Shown: piece after piece, positions 43,873 through 53,484 of the stretch
How positions within the stretch are numbered: the first letter of the stretch is position 1
Layout of the letters: every line of letters begins with the position of its first letter
NCBI GenBank assembly: GCA_043842855.1
Contig: JBBPJF010000003.1
Coordinates: forward strand, 1-64,000
Source: QFNR01 sp043842855
GTDB taxonomy: Bacteria > Pseudomonadota > Gammaproteobacteria > Burkholderiales > Neisseriaceae
Length of the DNA stretch: 64,000 bases
Direction: 5' to 3'
Program-made: the position numbers and the translations under genes
Notes under the pieces: generated by a model
What the model was told of the DNA's origin: nothing
Seen by the model: the letters and a program-made list of their open reading frames with translations, nothing else
The model's database searches: none

Positions 43873-45051
43873 CTATAAAGCAGCTTTCATGCCCTGCTCA
43901 ATGCCTTGCACAGTGAGGGGGTACATTTTCCCTTGCAACAATTTTTTTATTATCGAAATGGATGGTGTAAGCTCCCAGAACCGAGGATCTACAGGATTAA
44001 GCCAAATAAGCTTTTTGAAATGTTGTACCATCCGGGTTAACCATACGCTTCCTGCCTCTTGATTAAAATGTTCTACACTGCCACCTGGATAAGTAATTTC
44101 ATAGGGAGACATACTTGCATCACCTACAAAGATAATCCTATAGTCATTGTTATATTTCCTGAGAATAGCTTGGGTTGGCAATAAAGTTTCCTCTCTCCTA
44201 GTACTATTTTTCCAAACATTTTCATATAAACAATTATGAAAATAAAATAGTTCCAGTTGTTTAAATTCACCTTTCATGGCATAAAAAAGCCTTTGAGATA
44301 AGTATATAAAATCATCCATAGAACCCCCGATGTCAAAAAATACCAGTACCTTTACCCCATTATGCCTGTTATAACGAGTTCTTATTTCTAATAAACCAGC
44401 ATTTTTCGCAGTAGTTTTAATAGTTCCTTCTAAATCTAGTACTTCTCGCCCTGTATCATGCGCAATTACCTTCAGTCTTTTTAAGGCAAGCTGCAAATTT
44501 CTGCTGCTTAACTGTCTCTCTTCATCTAAACCTTTATATTGCCTTTTCTCCCACACCTTGATGGCACGCCTATGTCTTGATTCAAATTGTTCTATGCGAA
44601 AACCCTCAGGATTGTAGCCATAAGCTCCAAAGGGCGAAGTTCCCCCTGTACCAATCCACTTATTACCCCCTTCATGTCGTTCTTTTTGTTCTTGTAATCT
44701 TTTTTTAAAAAGAGCCATCAAACGATCTAGATCTCCTTGAGATCTGATTTTTTCTAATTCTTCAGTAGTAAAATGACGTTCCAATTGTTTTAATAACCAA
44801 TCTTTAGGTATTTTAAAGTCTTCTGAGCTAAGATCAATGCTTTCTACACCCTTAAAATAATACCCAAAAACCTGGTCAAATTTGTCATAATATTTTTCAC
44901 TTTTTACTAAAATTAGTTTAGCTAATTTATAAAATTGTTCTATTGAGGCAAATGCTAATCCTTTATCCAGAGCTTCCATTAAATGCAGCCACTCTCCTAT
45001 AGATGTAGGAATTTTAGCTTTACGCAGTGCAAAGAAAAAATTTAGCAACAT
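43873..45051 (-). CDS. VWA-domain (CoxE-like) protein
   Basis: This 392-residue protein starts with MLLNFFFALRKAKIPTSIGE, the usual start of the CoxE-like VWA family. The VWA domain (about 215-390) has KVLVFFDIGGSMDD, where DIGGS fits the MIDAS metal site (DxGxS), and a conserved end VWLTRMVQHFKKLIWLNP. Such proteins usually pair with a MoxR-type AAA ATPase as a chaperone for metal enzymes; none is next to it here. Confidence 0.88.
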   Translation of the reverse strand: MLLNFFFALRKAKIPTSIGEWLHLMEALDKGLAFASIEQFYKLAKLILVKSEKYYDKFDQVFGYYFKGVESIDLSSEDFKIPKDWLLKQLERHFTTEELEKIRSQGDLDRLMALFKKRLQEQKERHEGGNKWIGTGGTSPFGAYGYNPEGFRIEQFESRHRRAIKVWEKRQYKGLDEERQLSSRNLQLALKRLKVIAHDTGREVLDLEGTIKTTAKNAGLLEIRTRYNRHNGVKVLVFFDIGGSMDDFIYLSQRLFYAMKGEFKQLELFYFHNCLYENVWKNSTRREETLLPTQAILRKYNNDYRIIFVGDASMSPYEITYPGGSVEHFNQEAGSVWLTRMVQHFKKLIWLNPVDPRFWELTPSISIIKKLLQGKMYPLTVQGIEQGMKAAL

Positions 45052-45455
45052 TATTATTCCTTTTCTATCAGAAGCTTATACTTTGGAAAGCAATCCTTTT
45101 TTAAATTATATAAATTAAGTCCTGCATAGGGCTAGCTCTAAAGTGACTTGACTAATTGTCGAAGGGCCCAGACCCCATTGTAAAGACCGACAGAAACTCA
45201 AATGATACTTAATTTTAATAGGTCAAACTGCTTATACCTAATCTCTAAATAAAACTATGGCGACAGCAGCTGTAGAAGCCTTTGATTATTAAGTTCCTCT
45301 ACTTCAGCATATTCGGCATATAGAAATCTAAAATTATTTCTAACACCATTGAGACCGTATTAATTATCCACTTTTTTCTGGATGCAACAGCAAATAAAAA
45401 CCATCTACTACTTTCAGGTAGCAGATGGTCGGAAAACTACAAACAGCTTCTAGCT
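45052..45455. other. Noncoding region between the VWA gene and the small exported protein genes
   Basis: This is 404 nt with no convincing ORF or RNA. It contains the terminator at 45400-45429; the rest is AT-rich and featureless to me. Confidence 0.6.
45400..45429 (-). terminator. Intrinsic terminator of the small exported protein genes
   Basis: Read on the minus strand, accatctgctac, a short loop and gtagtagatggt form a stem with one mismatch, followed by a T-rich run. It lies 26 nt past the stop of the first small exported protein gene. Confidence 0.75.
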
Positions 45456-45827
45456 CTAAGCAGACTGAGCTTGTTGAGGGCCGCCAGACAGACCTTGCAG
45501 CCATTTTTGAAACTCTTCTAAACTATTCCCTAAGTCAGCTGAAGGCTGTGCTGAAGGTTGTGTTGAAGGCTGTGCTAATGATTGAAATGATTCTCCAGAG
45601 TCTTCACCACTAATAGCCTGAGAGCCAGTTTTTAAAGAGCCATCATCTGCAGAAAGCCCACCCTCATCAGTACTAGTTTTAAAAACATTAATAGAATCAA
45701 CTGAGCCTTTCAGACCAGTAAGTAGATTCTGTATCGCACCGATACTATCATCAATTGGACCCGCTACCGCTACACTTGCCGAAGACAAGGTCGCCACTAA
45801 AGCTATTACCTTAACTAAATTTTTCAT
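45456..45827 (-). CDS. Small exported protein, tandem paralogue 1
   Basis: This is a 123-residue protein. The signal peptide MKNLVKVIALVATLSSASVA is followed by VAG and cleavage near residue 23. The mature segment PIDDSIGAIQNLLTGLKGSV is followed by a Ser/Gln/Pro-rich low-complexity tail with SAQPS-type repeats. No Cys. The next gene has the same signal and mature start, so the pair arose by duplication. Function unknown; likely periplasmic or secreted. Confidence 0.8.
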   Translation of the reverse strand: MKNLVKVIALVATLSSASVAVAGPIDDSIGAIQNLLTGLKGSVDSINVFKTSTDEGGLSADDGSLKTGSQAISGEDSGESFQSLAQPSTQPSAQPSADLGNSLEEFQKWLQGLSGGPQQAQSA

Positions 45828-45877
45828 ACATTACCCTTTCACTATTTTTTATTTTTTAACTTTTAAACCCAACTACT

Positions 45878-46210
45878 CTAGGGAGCAGACGAAACCGCAC
45901 TCAACGGAGCAAGAGCTGGAGAAGCAGCAGTAGTAAGGCCAGTACCCAAAGAACCAGTACCTAGGGACTTAGCTGAATCTGAAAGACCCTTAGTGCTATC
46001 AGTAACACTACCAAAATCTGTAGAGCTCTTAGCGCTATCAGTAAAACCACCTGAATACGTACCAGAATTAGTCAGTGAATCTACCGATCCCTGTAGTCCA
46101 GTAAGTATATTTTGTATAGCTTGGATACTATCACTAAACGGATCTGCCATAGCAACACTAGCAGATGAAAAAGCCGCTGCCAACACTACAACTTTAACTA
46201 AATTTTTCAT
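45878..46210 (-). CDS. Small exported protein, tandem paralogue 2
   Basis: This is a 110-residue protein from the ATG at 46210, chosen because its paralogue starts with the same MKNLVKV and both share the upstream sequence around an AAAGGG ribosome site. The signal peptide ends SVAMA. The mature segment DPFSDSIQAIQNILTGLQGS matches the neighbour closely, while the Ser/Thr/Gly-rich tail is different. Function unknown. Confidence 0.8.
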   Translation of the reverse strand: MKNLVKVVVLAAAFSSASVAMADPFSDSIQAIQNILTGLQGSVDSLTNSGTYSGGFTDSAKSSTDFGSVTDSTKGLSDSAKSLGTGSLGTGLTTAASPALAPLSAVSSAP

Positions 46211-46547
46211 AATTACCCTTTCACTATTTTTTAATATAATACTTCTTAGTTTCCCCAGCAACCGGACAAATTGATCATTCGATACCCTCTCCGAGTAGCT
46301 AGGCTAAGCGATTCTACTTCAGTTTTTTTGATGAGTCTACCCCGAATTTACACGAAAACGGACTAGTTTAACCACTCATTCACCTAACTACATCTAGAAA
46401 TAGGCCACAAAACCAAGCCCACTCAGCATTCGCGTGAAAAGAAAAATAATAATCATTTAAGGTAAAAATAACAACACCACCTGCTGACGTAGCTAAATTA
46501 GATTAACTAAAGCACGATAAAAAATTAGGATTTAAATCCTAGGGATC
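46211..46547. other. Noncoding region between the small exported protein genes and hfq
   Basis: This is 337 nt. It holds the upstream region of the duplicated pair and, at its right end, the hfq terminator. I see no gene. Confidence 0.6.
46526..46541 (-). terminator. Short palindrome after hfq, likely terminator
   Basis: taggatttaaatccta is a perfect 16-nt palindrome directly followed on the minus strand by ATTTTTT, 6 nt past the hfq stop. Confidence 0.55.
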
Positions 46548-46841
46548 CTAGCTACAGCCCTTTGCTTCCTCTTTTGTTAGCTCATCCTTTAAGTTTTTTT
46601 CTTCCGTAACTGTTGAAAGATTAAGGTTAATGATTGCACGCGCCGGTACAATAGTAGAAATTGCATGCTTATATACCATCTGAGTTAAAGAAGAATTCCT
46701 TAGTAATACCACATATTGGTCAAATGATTCCACCTGACCCTGTAATTTAATGCCATTAACTAAATAAATAGATACTGGTACATGTTCTCTTCTTAATGCA
46801 TTTAAAAAAGGATCTTGTAACAACTGTCCTTTATTGACCAT
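46548..46841 (-). CDS. hfq: RNA chaperone Hfq
   Basis: This is a 97-residue protein. The Sm1 motif region VPVSIYLVNGIKLQGQVESF and Sm2 motif YKHAISTIVPAR are intact, and the N-terminus GQLLQDPFLNALRREHVPV is typical. It forms hexameric rings pairing small RNAs with mRNAs. It lies 111 nt downstream of der on the same strand, the usual beta/gammaproteobacterial neighbourhood. hflX does not follow. Confidence 0.97.
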   Translation of the reverse strand: MVNKGQLLQDPFLNALRREHVPVSIYLVNGIKLQGQVESFDQYVVLLRNSSLTQMVYKHAISTIVPARAIINLNLSTVTEEKNLKDELTKEEAKGCS

Positions 46842-46952
46842 AAATAGCTACCTCAATAGTTGAGTTATTGTTAGATGTGCTTCCATGCCAGAGACCCCTT
46901 TCTACAGCACCAGTCTATAGCGCTTCTATCATAGCCAAGCAAAAAACATTTC

Positions 46953-48389
46953 TCAACCTTTTTTACTTGAAACCCGATTTTTTTTCTTTCTTGAAAGTTT
47001 ATTCTTTTCCCTGTTAGCTATACGATTACTTAAGACCGCCCGTCGAAGAGGCTTAGCTGCAGCCTCCCTATTAAACGGATTATCACTGGATATACATTTA
47101 ATTTGTATAGGTGTGCCTTTCAATTGAAAGGCCTGTATAAAGTTTTTTGCTAAATACCGTGTATAACTGGCTGAAATTTTATCCAAAGAGTTACCATGCA
47201 ATACTACTAAAGGTGGATTGCTCCCTCCCTGATGCGCATACCTCAACTTAGGTCTAAAACCACCTACCTCCGGAGGGCTCTGTTTTTCCAAACAAGCTTG
47301 TAAGACCCGGTTCAGTTTAGGCGTAGAAAGCTTTTTAAAGGCAGATTGATAGGCTCTTTCTACAGCTTTCAAGATAATGTCCGGTTTAAAACCTTTAAGT
47401 GCAGAGACGTAAAGAAACTCAGCATATTCCCAAAAGTATAATTTTCTACAGAGTTCTTCTCTAAATTGTTCCCTTGCCAATTTTGTAACTAATAAGTCCC
47501 ACTTATTAACAATCACGACGCAAGCTTTACCAGAAGTCTGAGCAAAGGAGGCTAAAGTTACTTCCTGATCAGACACAGGCTGACTAGCATCTATAACTAA
47601 AACAACTACATTGCTTTGTTCAATAGCTCTCAATGTTTTAATAACTGAGTATTTTTCTATTAGATCTTTTACTTTACCTTTTTTCCTTACACCTGCAGTA
47701 TCGATAATTGTGTATTGTTTTTCCGCAACTTTAAAGTCAATAAAGAGGCTATCCCTAGTGGTCCCAGCTTCATCAAAAGTAATTACCCGTTCTGATCCAA
47801 TGATCCGATTCACCAGGCTAGATTTGCCCACATTGGGTCTCCCAACCAATACAAAATAGGGGTGCTGCGAATAAGGCTCCTCTTCTTCTGATGGAAATGA
47901 ACTCAGTATTTCATCCATCAATGAACGGACGCCATCTCCATGGTTAGCTGAAATTACAAAGGGTTCACCTAATAGACCTAACTGATAAAATTCACTTTTC
48001 GCAATCTCTGCATTCATCCCCTCTGCTTTATTAACCACAAGGTAGATTCGACTGTTCTGCTGTGCTCTTAAAACTTGAGCAATCTGGATATCCTGGCTCA
48101 GCAAGCCTGCTCTCACATCAACCAAAAAGATGACTGCATCAGCCTCACTAATAGCCTGCTTCGTTTGCTTAGCCATCTCAAATAATAGACCTTTATCTTC
48201 TATAGGCTCAAATCCCCCAGTATCAATAACAATATAGGGCTTTTCCCCTACCCTACCCTGCCCATAGTGGCGATCTCTAGTGAGTCCTGACTGATCTGCC
48301 ACTAAAGCAGCTTTAGTTCGAGTTAAACGGTTAAATAAGGTAGATTTACCTACATTAGGGCGACCAATGATCGCTATGGTCGGCTTCAT
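46953..48389 (-). CDS. der: Ribosome biogenesis GTPase Der (EngA)
   Basis: This 478-residue protein has two G domains: GRPNVGKSTLFN near residue 8 and GRPNVGKSSLVN near 183, each with a DTGG/DTAG motif and NKAE/NKWD. A C-terminal KH-like domain and a basic tail (KKKNRVSSKKG) follow. Der acts in 50S subunit maturation. Its start overlaps yfgM by 4 nt; bamB, usually between the two, is absent. Confidence 0.96.
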   Translation of the reverse strand: MKPTIAIIGRPNVGKSTLFNRLTRTKAALVADQSGLTRDRHYGQGRVGEKPYIVIDTGGFEPIEDKGLLFEMAKQTKQAISEADAVIFLVDVRAGLLSQDIQIAQVLRAQQNSRIYLVVNKAEGMNAEIAKSEFYQLGLLGEPFVISANHGDGVRSLMDEILSSFPSEEEEPYSQHPYFVLVGRPNVGKSSLVNRIIGSERVITFDEAGTTRDSLFIDFKVAEKQYTIIDTAGVRKKGKVKDLIEKYSVIKTLRAIEQSNVVVLVIDASQPVSDQEVTLASFAQTSGKACVVIVNKWDLLVTKLAREQFREELCRKLYFWEYAEFLYVSALKGFKPDIILKAVERAYQSAFKKLSTPKLNRVLQACLEKQSPPEVGGFRPKLRYAHQGGSNPPLVVLHGNSLDKISASYTRYLAKNFIQAFQLKGTPIQIKCISSDNPFNREAAAKPLRRAVLSNRIANREKNKLSRKKKNRVSSKKG

Positions 48390-49051
48390 GGTGTTTTAGG
48401 GAGCTGAATTAATTTTTTCGCCTCAATCTGTGAACGAACTTCTGCTATATCATCCGCAGTAATCACCTCATTAGGCTTAGGTAAAAAACTGATTGCCCTA
48501 TCATAAGCTTTTTCACCTTCAATATTATCTCCTTTTGCCATTTCAATATCCCCTTTTAAATCTTCAAAAAGGAATGCTAATTCAGTAGGTACTTTCTCTT
48601 TTAGTAAGTTCAAAGCCTCATCAAATTTTCTCTGTTGCATCTTAATTTTTGCCAAATCAATTATTGTGATAGCTCTCACAAGTTCATTTTTCTGATGTTT
48701 ATAAATCCACATAAAGTGTTTTTCAGCACTTCCTACCTCATTAGTATAAAAAGCCTGTGCTCCTAGCGCAGCCGTGGCAATAGTAGCAGGCATAGTGTCT
48801 GCGTACTTTTCTTGTAATTCTTTTAACATCATTAAGGCCTTAGACTGTTCCTTATGTTCTACTAAACTCTGAAATTCCATTAATAAATCAGTAGCTTTTT
48901 CATTCCTAGATTTCTGATAGGTCTCCCAAGCTGTATAGAAAAAATATACTCCAGCCGCTATTAACAAAAAGAGTACCACCCACTTAAGCCAACTGTGCCA
49001 AATTCTTTTAACATTTTCTAATTCTTCCTGCTCTTGTAAGTCTAAAGCCAT
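48386..49051 (-). CDS. yfgM: YfgM-type ancillary SecYEG translocon protein
   Basis: This is a 221-residue protein with a short cytoplasmic N-tail, one membrane helix (about 24-44, WVVLFLLIAAGVYFFYTAW) and a periplasmic TPR-like domain. YfgM works with PpiD at the Sec translocon. hisS ends 3 nt upstream and der overlaps downstream. Confidence 0.9.
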   Translation of the reverse strand: MALDLQEQEELENVKRIWHSWLKWVVLFLLIAAGVYFFYTAWETYQKSRNEKATDLLMEFQSLVEHKEQSKALMMLKELQEKYADTMPATIATAALGAQAFYTNEVGSAEKHFMWIYKHQKNELVRAITIIDLAKIKMQQRKFDEALNLLKEKVPTELAFLFEDLKGDIEMAKGDNIEGEKAYDRAISFLPKPNEVITADDIAEVRSQIEAKKLIQLPKTP

Positions 49052-49054
49052 ATG

Positions 49055-50320
49055 CTAACCCATCCATTTCTTTAGTGAGGCAAGCATGCCAGATCCCGAT
49101 ACCGTAACTTGCCCTTTTTCACCCCGCAGATCCTTAAAAGTTATCTTATTTTCCTTAAGTTCTTCCTCACCAATAAGCAGTGCATAATCCGCACCTAAGT
49201 TACTTGCTTTCCTAAATTGCTGCGCCAGTTTCTGACCCCCGAAATGAACATACACTGAAAAACCTTCACTCCTTAAAACTTTAGCATACTGCATCCCTGC
49301 TAACAGACAGGCTGGAGATTGAGAAATTACATAAAAATCAGGAGTATTCCGCTCGAAGCCATAGGCCAAAGTATCTAATAAAAGGATTAGACGCTCAACT
49401 CCAATAGCAAACCCTATCCCCTCGGTTGCGGACCCACCTAACTCCTGAATTAAACCATCATATCTCCCACCGGCACATATCGTAGCTTGTGCGCCCAAAT
49501 GCGGGGTTACCCATTCAAAAACTGTATGATTGTAGTAGTCCAGCCCCCGCATTAAACGAGGATTTTCATGTACCTCTATACCCAAAGCGACTAACAAGTC
49601 TCTTAATTCTCGATAGAAGCGAAGAGAAGTTTCACCTAAATAATCCAACAAACGAGGAGCCTCTTCACACAAAGCCTGTAATTCTGGCTGTTTAGTATCC
49701 AAAAGTCTAAGTGGATTACGATATAACCGACGCTGGCTATCTGGGTCTAAATGAGCTTTATGTTTCTCCCAATAATCGATGAGGACCTTTTTATATTCTT
49801 GTCTTTCTTCTAAATTACCCAAGCTATTAAGTTCGAGAATAATTTCCCCTTGTACCCCTAATCTCTTCCATAAATCCCATCCCATTAATATGATTTCTGC
49901 ATCTATCTCTGGGCCTGGAAAACCAAGGGCCTCTACGCCAAATTGATGAAATTGACGATAACGTCCCTTCTGAGGCCTTTCTCGGCGAAACATAGGCCCA
50001 TAATACCAAAGCTTTTTTGGTCCATTATATAAGTAGTGATGCTCAACTACAGCCCTGAGCGTAGGTACTGTACCCTCTGGACGTAGGGACACAGAAAGCT
50101 CAGATTGATCGCGAAAAGTGTACATCTCCTTGCCAACTATATCTGTCTCTTCTCCCACAGTTCGGATAAATAAATCTGTCGCTTCTAAGATAGGGGTCCT
50201 AATAGGATCATACCCGTAACTCCTGATCCATTCACTAAACAGTTGCTCTAAATGAAACCACTTATAGCTCTGCTCTGGCAGTAGATCTTGCATTCCTGTT
50301 AATAATTTATATTTCTTCAT
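49055..50320 (-). CDS. hisS: Histidyl-tRNA synthetase
   Basis: This is a 421-residue class II synthetase. Motif 1 region EATDLFIRTVGEETDIV, motif 2 FRRERPQKGRYRQFHQFG, HisA GLDYYNHTVFEWV, motif 3 GGSATEGIGFAIGVERLILL and a C-terminal anticodon-binding domain are in order. The start overlaps ispG by 14 nt. Length is standard. Confidence 0.97.
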   Translation of the reverse strand: MKKYKLLTGMQDLLPEQSYKWFHLEQLFSEWIRSYGYDPIRTPILEATDLFIRTVGEETDIVGKEMYTFRDQSELSVSLRPEGTVPTLRAVVEHHYLYNGPKKLWYYGPMFRRERPQKGRYRQFHQFGVEALGFPGPEIDAEIILMGWDLWKRLGVQGEIILELNSLGNLEERQEYKKVLIDYWEKHKAHLDPDSQRRLYRNPLRLLDTKQPELQALCEEAPRLLDYLGETSLRFYRELRDLLVALGIEVHENPRLMRGLDYYNHTVFEWVTPHLGAQATICAGGRYDGLIQELGGSATEGIGFAIGVERLILLLDTLAYGFERNTPDFYVISQSPACLLAGMQYAKVLRSEGFSVYVHFGGQKLAQQFRKASNLGADYALLIGEEELKENKITFKDLRGEKGQVTVSGSGMLASLKKWMG

Positions 50321-51581
50321 CTATAGTTTGCTTATCTAAAACAGCAGATTCCATTTTATCGACCAATAAAGACGAACCAGCTCCATAATGAGAAACTACA
50401 TAGTTTTCTATAATAGTCATAAACTCTGTAACCAGCCCCTCCCCCTTTAAGGTTACTGTTTTTTTACCATCAATATATACAGGAGCAACTGGTACCTCCC
50501 CCGAACCTGGTAGACTGATACCAATATTAGCTAGCTTACTTTCACCTGGCCCATTGACCACACAACCCATCACCGCCACTTTCATATACTCTACCCCTGG
50601 ATAAAGGTTCTTCCACAGCGGCATCTTTTTATCTAAATATTTTCGTATTTCTAACGCCATGGTTTGAAAAAAATTACTGGTCGTTCTACCACAACCAGGA
50701 CAGGCGGTGACTGTTGGTGTAAAACGTCTTAACTCCATTGCTTGTAGAAGATTTTTTGCTACTTCAACTTCTGCACTCCGTTCCTGTCCAGGGGTGGGAG
50801 TGAGGGATATTCTAATGGTGTCACCAATTCCTTGCTGTAATAGCACTGCTAACGCAGAAGCTGATGCAACGACCCCCGGATACCCCATTCCGGCTTCCGT
50901 TAAACCAAGATGTAACGGGAACTCGCATGCCTTTGCGAGCTCTCTGTACACACTAATTAAAGCTTGCACATTACTTACCTTACAAGAGAGTATAAGCTTA
51001 TCACGAGCTAATCCTAATTCAACAGCCTTCTGGGCAGATTCTAAAGCTGAAGTGATTAGAGCTCGCTGCATAACAGCTTCATTACTAAGAGGCTTAGCTA
51101 AACTTTTATTTTCATCCATTATACGAGATGCTACTTGCTGATCTAGGCTTCCCCAATTAACTCCAATACGGACAACCTTATCGTACTCAATAGCTTTCTC
51201 TATCATATAGGCAAACTTTTCATCTCCCTTAAGCCCCTTACCGACATTCCCCGGGTTAATGCGATATTTATCGAGGGCAGCAGCGCACTCTGGAAATTCT
51301 TTCAATAATCGTTCACCATTGAAGTGAAAATCTCCTACTAAAGGAACTCGACAACCTTTATTCTCTAAGCTTTCCTTTATACTAGCCACCTGTGCCGCTG
51401 CCTGCGGTGTATTAACTGTAATACGCACCAGCTCTGATCCAGCTCTTACCAAGGCTTCAATTTGCTGAACTGTGCTCAGTACATCTGCCGTATCCGTATT
51501 AGTCATAGACTGAATCAAAATTGGATGTTCAGAACCGATCCAGACAGAACCAACTTTAACCTGGGTTGTACAGCGCCGCAT
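50307..51581 (-). CDS. ispG: 4-hydroxy-3-methylbut-2-enyl diphosphate synthase IspG
   Basis: This 424-residue protein has the TIM-barrel N-terminal part (VWIGSEHPILIQSMTNTDT). The C-terminal cluster-binding Cys lie in TACPGCGRTT and VMGCVVNGPGE. It performs the penultimate MEP-pathway step with a [4Fe-4S] cluster. rodZ usually precedes it; here pilF does, with 9 nt between. Confidence 0.96.
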   Translation of the reverse strand: MRRCTTQVKVGSVWIGSEHPILIQSMTNTDTADVLSTVQQIEALVRAGSELVRITVNTPQAAAQVASIKESLENKGCRVPLVGDFHFNGERLLKEFPECAAALDKYRINPGNVGKGLKGDEKFAYMIEKAIEYDKVVRIGVNWGSLDQQVASRIMDENKSLAKPLSNEAVMQRALITSALESAQKAVELGLARDKLILSCKVSNVQALISVYRELAKACEFPLHLGLTEAGMGYPGVVASASALAVLLQQGIGDTIRISLTPTPGQERSAEVEVAKNLLQAMELRRFTPTVTACPGCGRTTSNFFQTMALEIRKYLDKKMPLWKNLYPGVEYMKVAVMGCVVNGPGESKLANIGISLPGSGEVPVAPVYIDGKKTVTLKGEGLVTEFMTIIENYVVSHYGAGSSLLVDKMESAVLDKQTIDEEI

Positions 51582-51590
51582 ATGCCTCCA

Positions 51591-52349
51591 CTACCCTCCT
51601 AATCTCATTGACTCTTCTGAAAGAGGATAATCTTTTTTTAGGATCTTAAGATACTCCTTTCTTTCTTGTAACCGACCTAACTTAGTTTTTATTTGAATGA
51701 CCAAGTCAAGATCTTGGGGCCGCAATCTTTCTACTAATTTTTCATATTCAGCAAAATAAGCTTCTGCGGCAGAATAATGAGTTCTTAAATATTCCAGGCG
51801 GCTGAGTTCCGCCAAGGCATAGGGGAATTTTGGATTAAGTACAAGTGACTGACGTAGAGCAGTTTTCGCCTCAGTATACCGGTGTAATCTCGCTAAACAA
51901 ATGCCCTTATTTAACTGTGCGAGTTCAGGCGTCGAATAGGTCAAATTGGTGAGTGCTCGATCAAAATAATTTAAAGAACGTTGAGGGTCATGCATTAAAT
52001 CACAGACAAACCAACCATAATTATTATTCACCTCAGCATTATGCGGCGATAGAGCTAAAGCCTTAATATAAGCCGTATTCGCTGTAGCATAATCCTTAAT
52101 AGTTTGATGGATGATGCCCTTTGTCATCCAGGCATGAGCGTCACTCGGCCTTAGCTTTAACACCTGGTTGATCGTATCTACGGCGGCCTGGTAATCTCTG
52201 ACTTTAAGGAGTTCCACCGCTAGTTGGGTTTTTATATTGGCCAGATTTTGCTTACTGTTCTCTTGATTAACTCCAATGTCTGACCTTGTACTTGCACAAC
52301 TGCTCAATAATATCACTAGCCCCATCCAGCATAATGTCTTTATCTTCAT
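51591..52349 (-). CDS. pilF: Type IV pilus biogenesis lipoprotein PilF/PilW (TPR)
   Basis: This 252-residue protein has a lipobox LLSSC (Cys about 18) and TPR repeats (about 30-240), including AVDTINQVLKLRPSDAHAW and ALALSPHNAEVNNNYGWFVC. It pilots the PilQ secretin to the outer membrane. It sits between rlmN and ispG as in many beta/gammaproteobacteria. Other pilus genes are not in the window. Confidence 0.88.
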   Translation of the reverse strand: MKIKTLCWMGLVILLSSCASTRSDIGVNQENSKQNLANIKTQLAVELLKVRDYQAAVDTINQVLKLRPSDAHAWMTKGIIHQTIKDYATANTAYIKALALSPHNAEVNNNYGWFVCDLMHDPQRSLNYFDRALTNLTYSTPELAQLNKGICLARLHRYTEAKTALRQSLVLNPKFPYALAELSRLEYLRTHYSAAEAYFAEYEKLVERLRPQDLDLVIQIKTKLGRLQERKEYLKILKKDYPLSEESMRLGG

Positions 52350-52366
52350 AACTTAACAACCCCTTA

Positions 52367-53455
52367 TCAAATTACTAGTCTTTGGGTTCGGCGAGTTTTA
52401 TCTTTGACCTTACCAGCTAACTGGCCACAAGCTGCATCAATATCTTGTCCACGCGTTTTACGAACTGTTACTACTAAACCATGCTCTTGTAAAATACTTT
52501 TGAAAATTTGTACCTGTTTTGGTTGCGAACACTGAAAGCTACTGCTCACAAAGGGATTAAAAGGTATAAGATTGAACTTACAAGGTACTTCCTTTACCAA
52601 CTGAATTAACTGCCTAGCATGCTCAACCTCATCATTGATTCCTTGCAACATCACATACTCAAAAGTAATGAAATTTCTTGGTGCATGTTGGAGATATTGT
52701 TGACAGCTTCGCATTAATTCTCTTATGGGATACTTCCGGTTAATGGGTACTAACTGATTTCTTAGCTCATCGTTGGGTGCATGCAGCGACACAGCTAGGG
52801 AAACTGGACAGATCTGTGCTAGTTTTTCCATCTGAGGTAGCAATCCTGAAGTAGAAACAGTTACCCGCCGCCGCGAGAGACCATAAGCGTGGTCATCTAA
52901 CATCAGCTGAATAGCAGCAACCACATGGTTAAAATTAGCTAAAGGCTCACCCATCCCCATCAAAACCACGTTAGAGACTGCCCGAGGTGAACCTACCTGG
53001 TCGCCTTTACTATCCACTAACCTATGGGTGGCCCACCACAACTGGCTAATAATTTCTGCAGTAGATAAGTTCCGATTAAACCCCTGCTTTCCAGTTGCAC
53101 AAAAAGCACAATCCAAGGCACAACCAACTTGTGAAGAAATACAAAGTGTATTTCTCGATTCTTCAGGGATATAAACGCTCTCGACAACGTTAGCTGCGTC
53201 CACACCCATTAACCATTTTATTGTCCCATCTACCGCTTGTTTTTCCACCAATACCTGAGGTAAAAGAACTTTAGCCTTCTCACCTAATTTTGCCCGAAAA
53301 GATTTCGCTAGATCTGTCATTTGCTCAAACTCAATTACTCCACGTTGGTGAATCCAACGTAGGAGTTGAGTGGCGCGAAAACGACTCTCGCCCAAGCTCG
53401 AGAGGTAATCAACCAACTCACTCGGACTATAATCTAGCAAATTAACCACTGCCAT
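52367..53455 (-). CDS. rlmN: 23S rRNA/tRNA adenine-C2 methyltransferase RlmN
   Basis: This is a 362-residue radical-SAM enzyme. Three cluster Cys lie in GCALDCAFCATGKQGF; MGMGEPLANF and VSTSGLLP follow; the catalytic C-terminal Cys lies in DIDAACGQLAG. It methylates A2503 of 23S rRNA and A37 of some tRNAs. It is 29 nt downstream of ndk. Confidence 0.96.
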   Translation of the reverse strand: MAVVNLLDYSPSELVDYLSSLGESRFRATQLLRWIHQRGVIEFEQMTDLAKSFRAKLGEKAKVLLPQVLVEKQAVDGTIKWLMGVDAANVVESVYIPEESRNTLCISSQVGCALDCAFCATGKQGFNRNLSTAEIISQLWWATHRLVDSKGDQVGSPRAVSNVVLMGMGEPLANFNHVVAAIQLMLDDHAYGLSRRRVTVSTSGLLPQMEKLAQICPVSLAVSLHAPNDELRNQLVPINRKYPIRELMRSCQQYLQHAPRNFITFEYVMLQGINDEVEHARQLIQLVKEVPCKFNLIPFNPFVSSSFQCSQPKQVQIFKSILQEHGLVVTVRKTRGQDIDAACGQLAGKVKDKTRRTQRLVI

Positions 53456-53484
53456 TCCTCTACCTCAGATATAAATCCCCTTGA

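Noticed and set aside
50707..51141. Plus-strand ORF of 144 codons opposite ispG
   Set aside because: Antisense to a complete, well-conserved gene.
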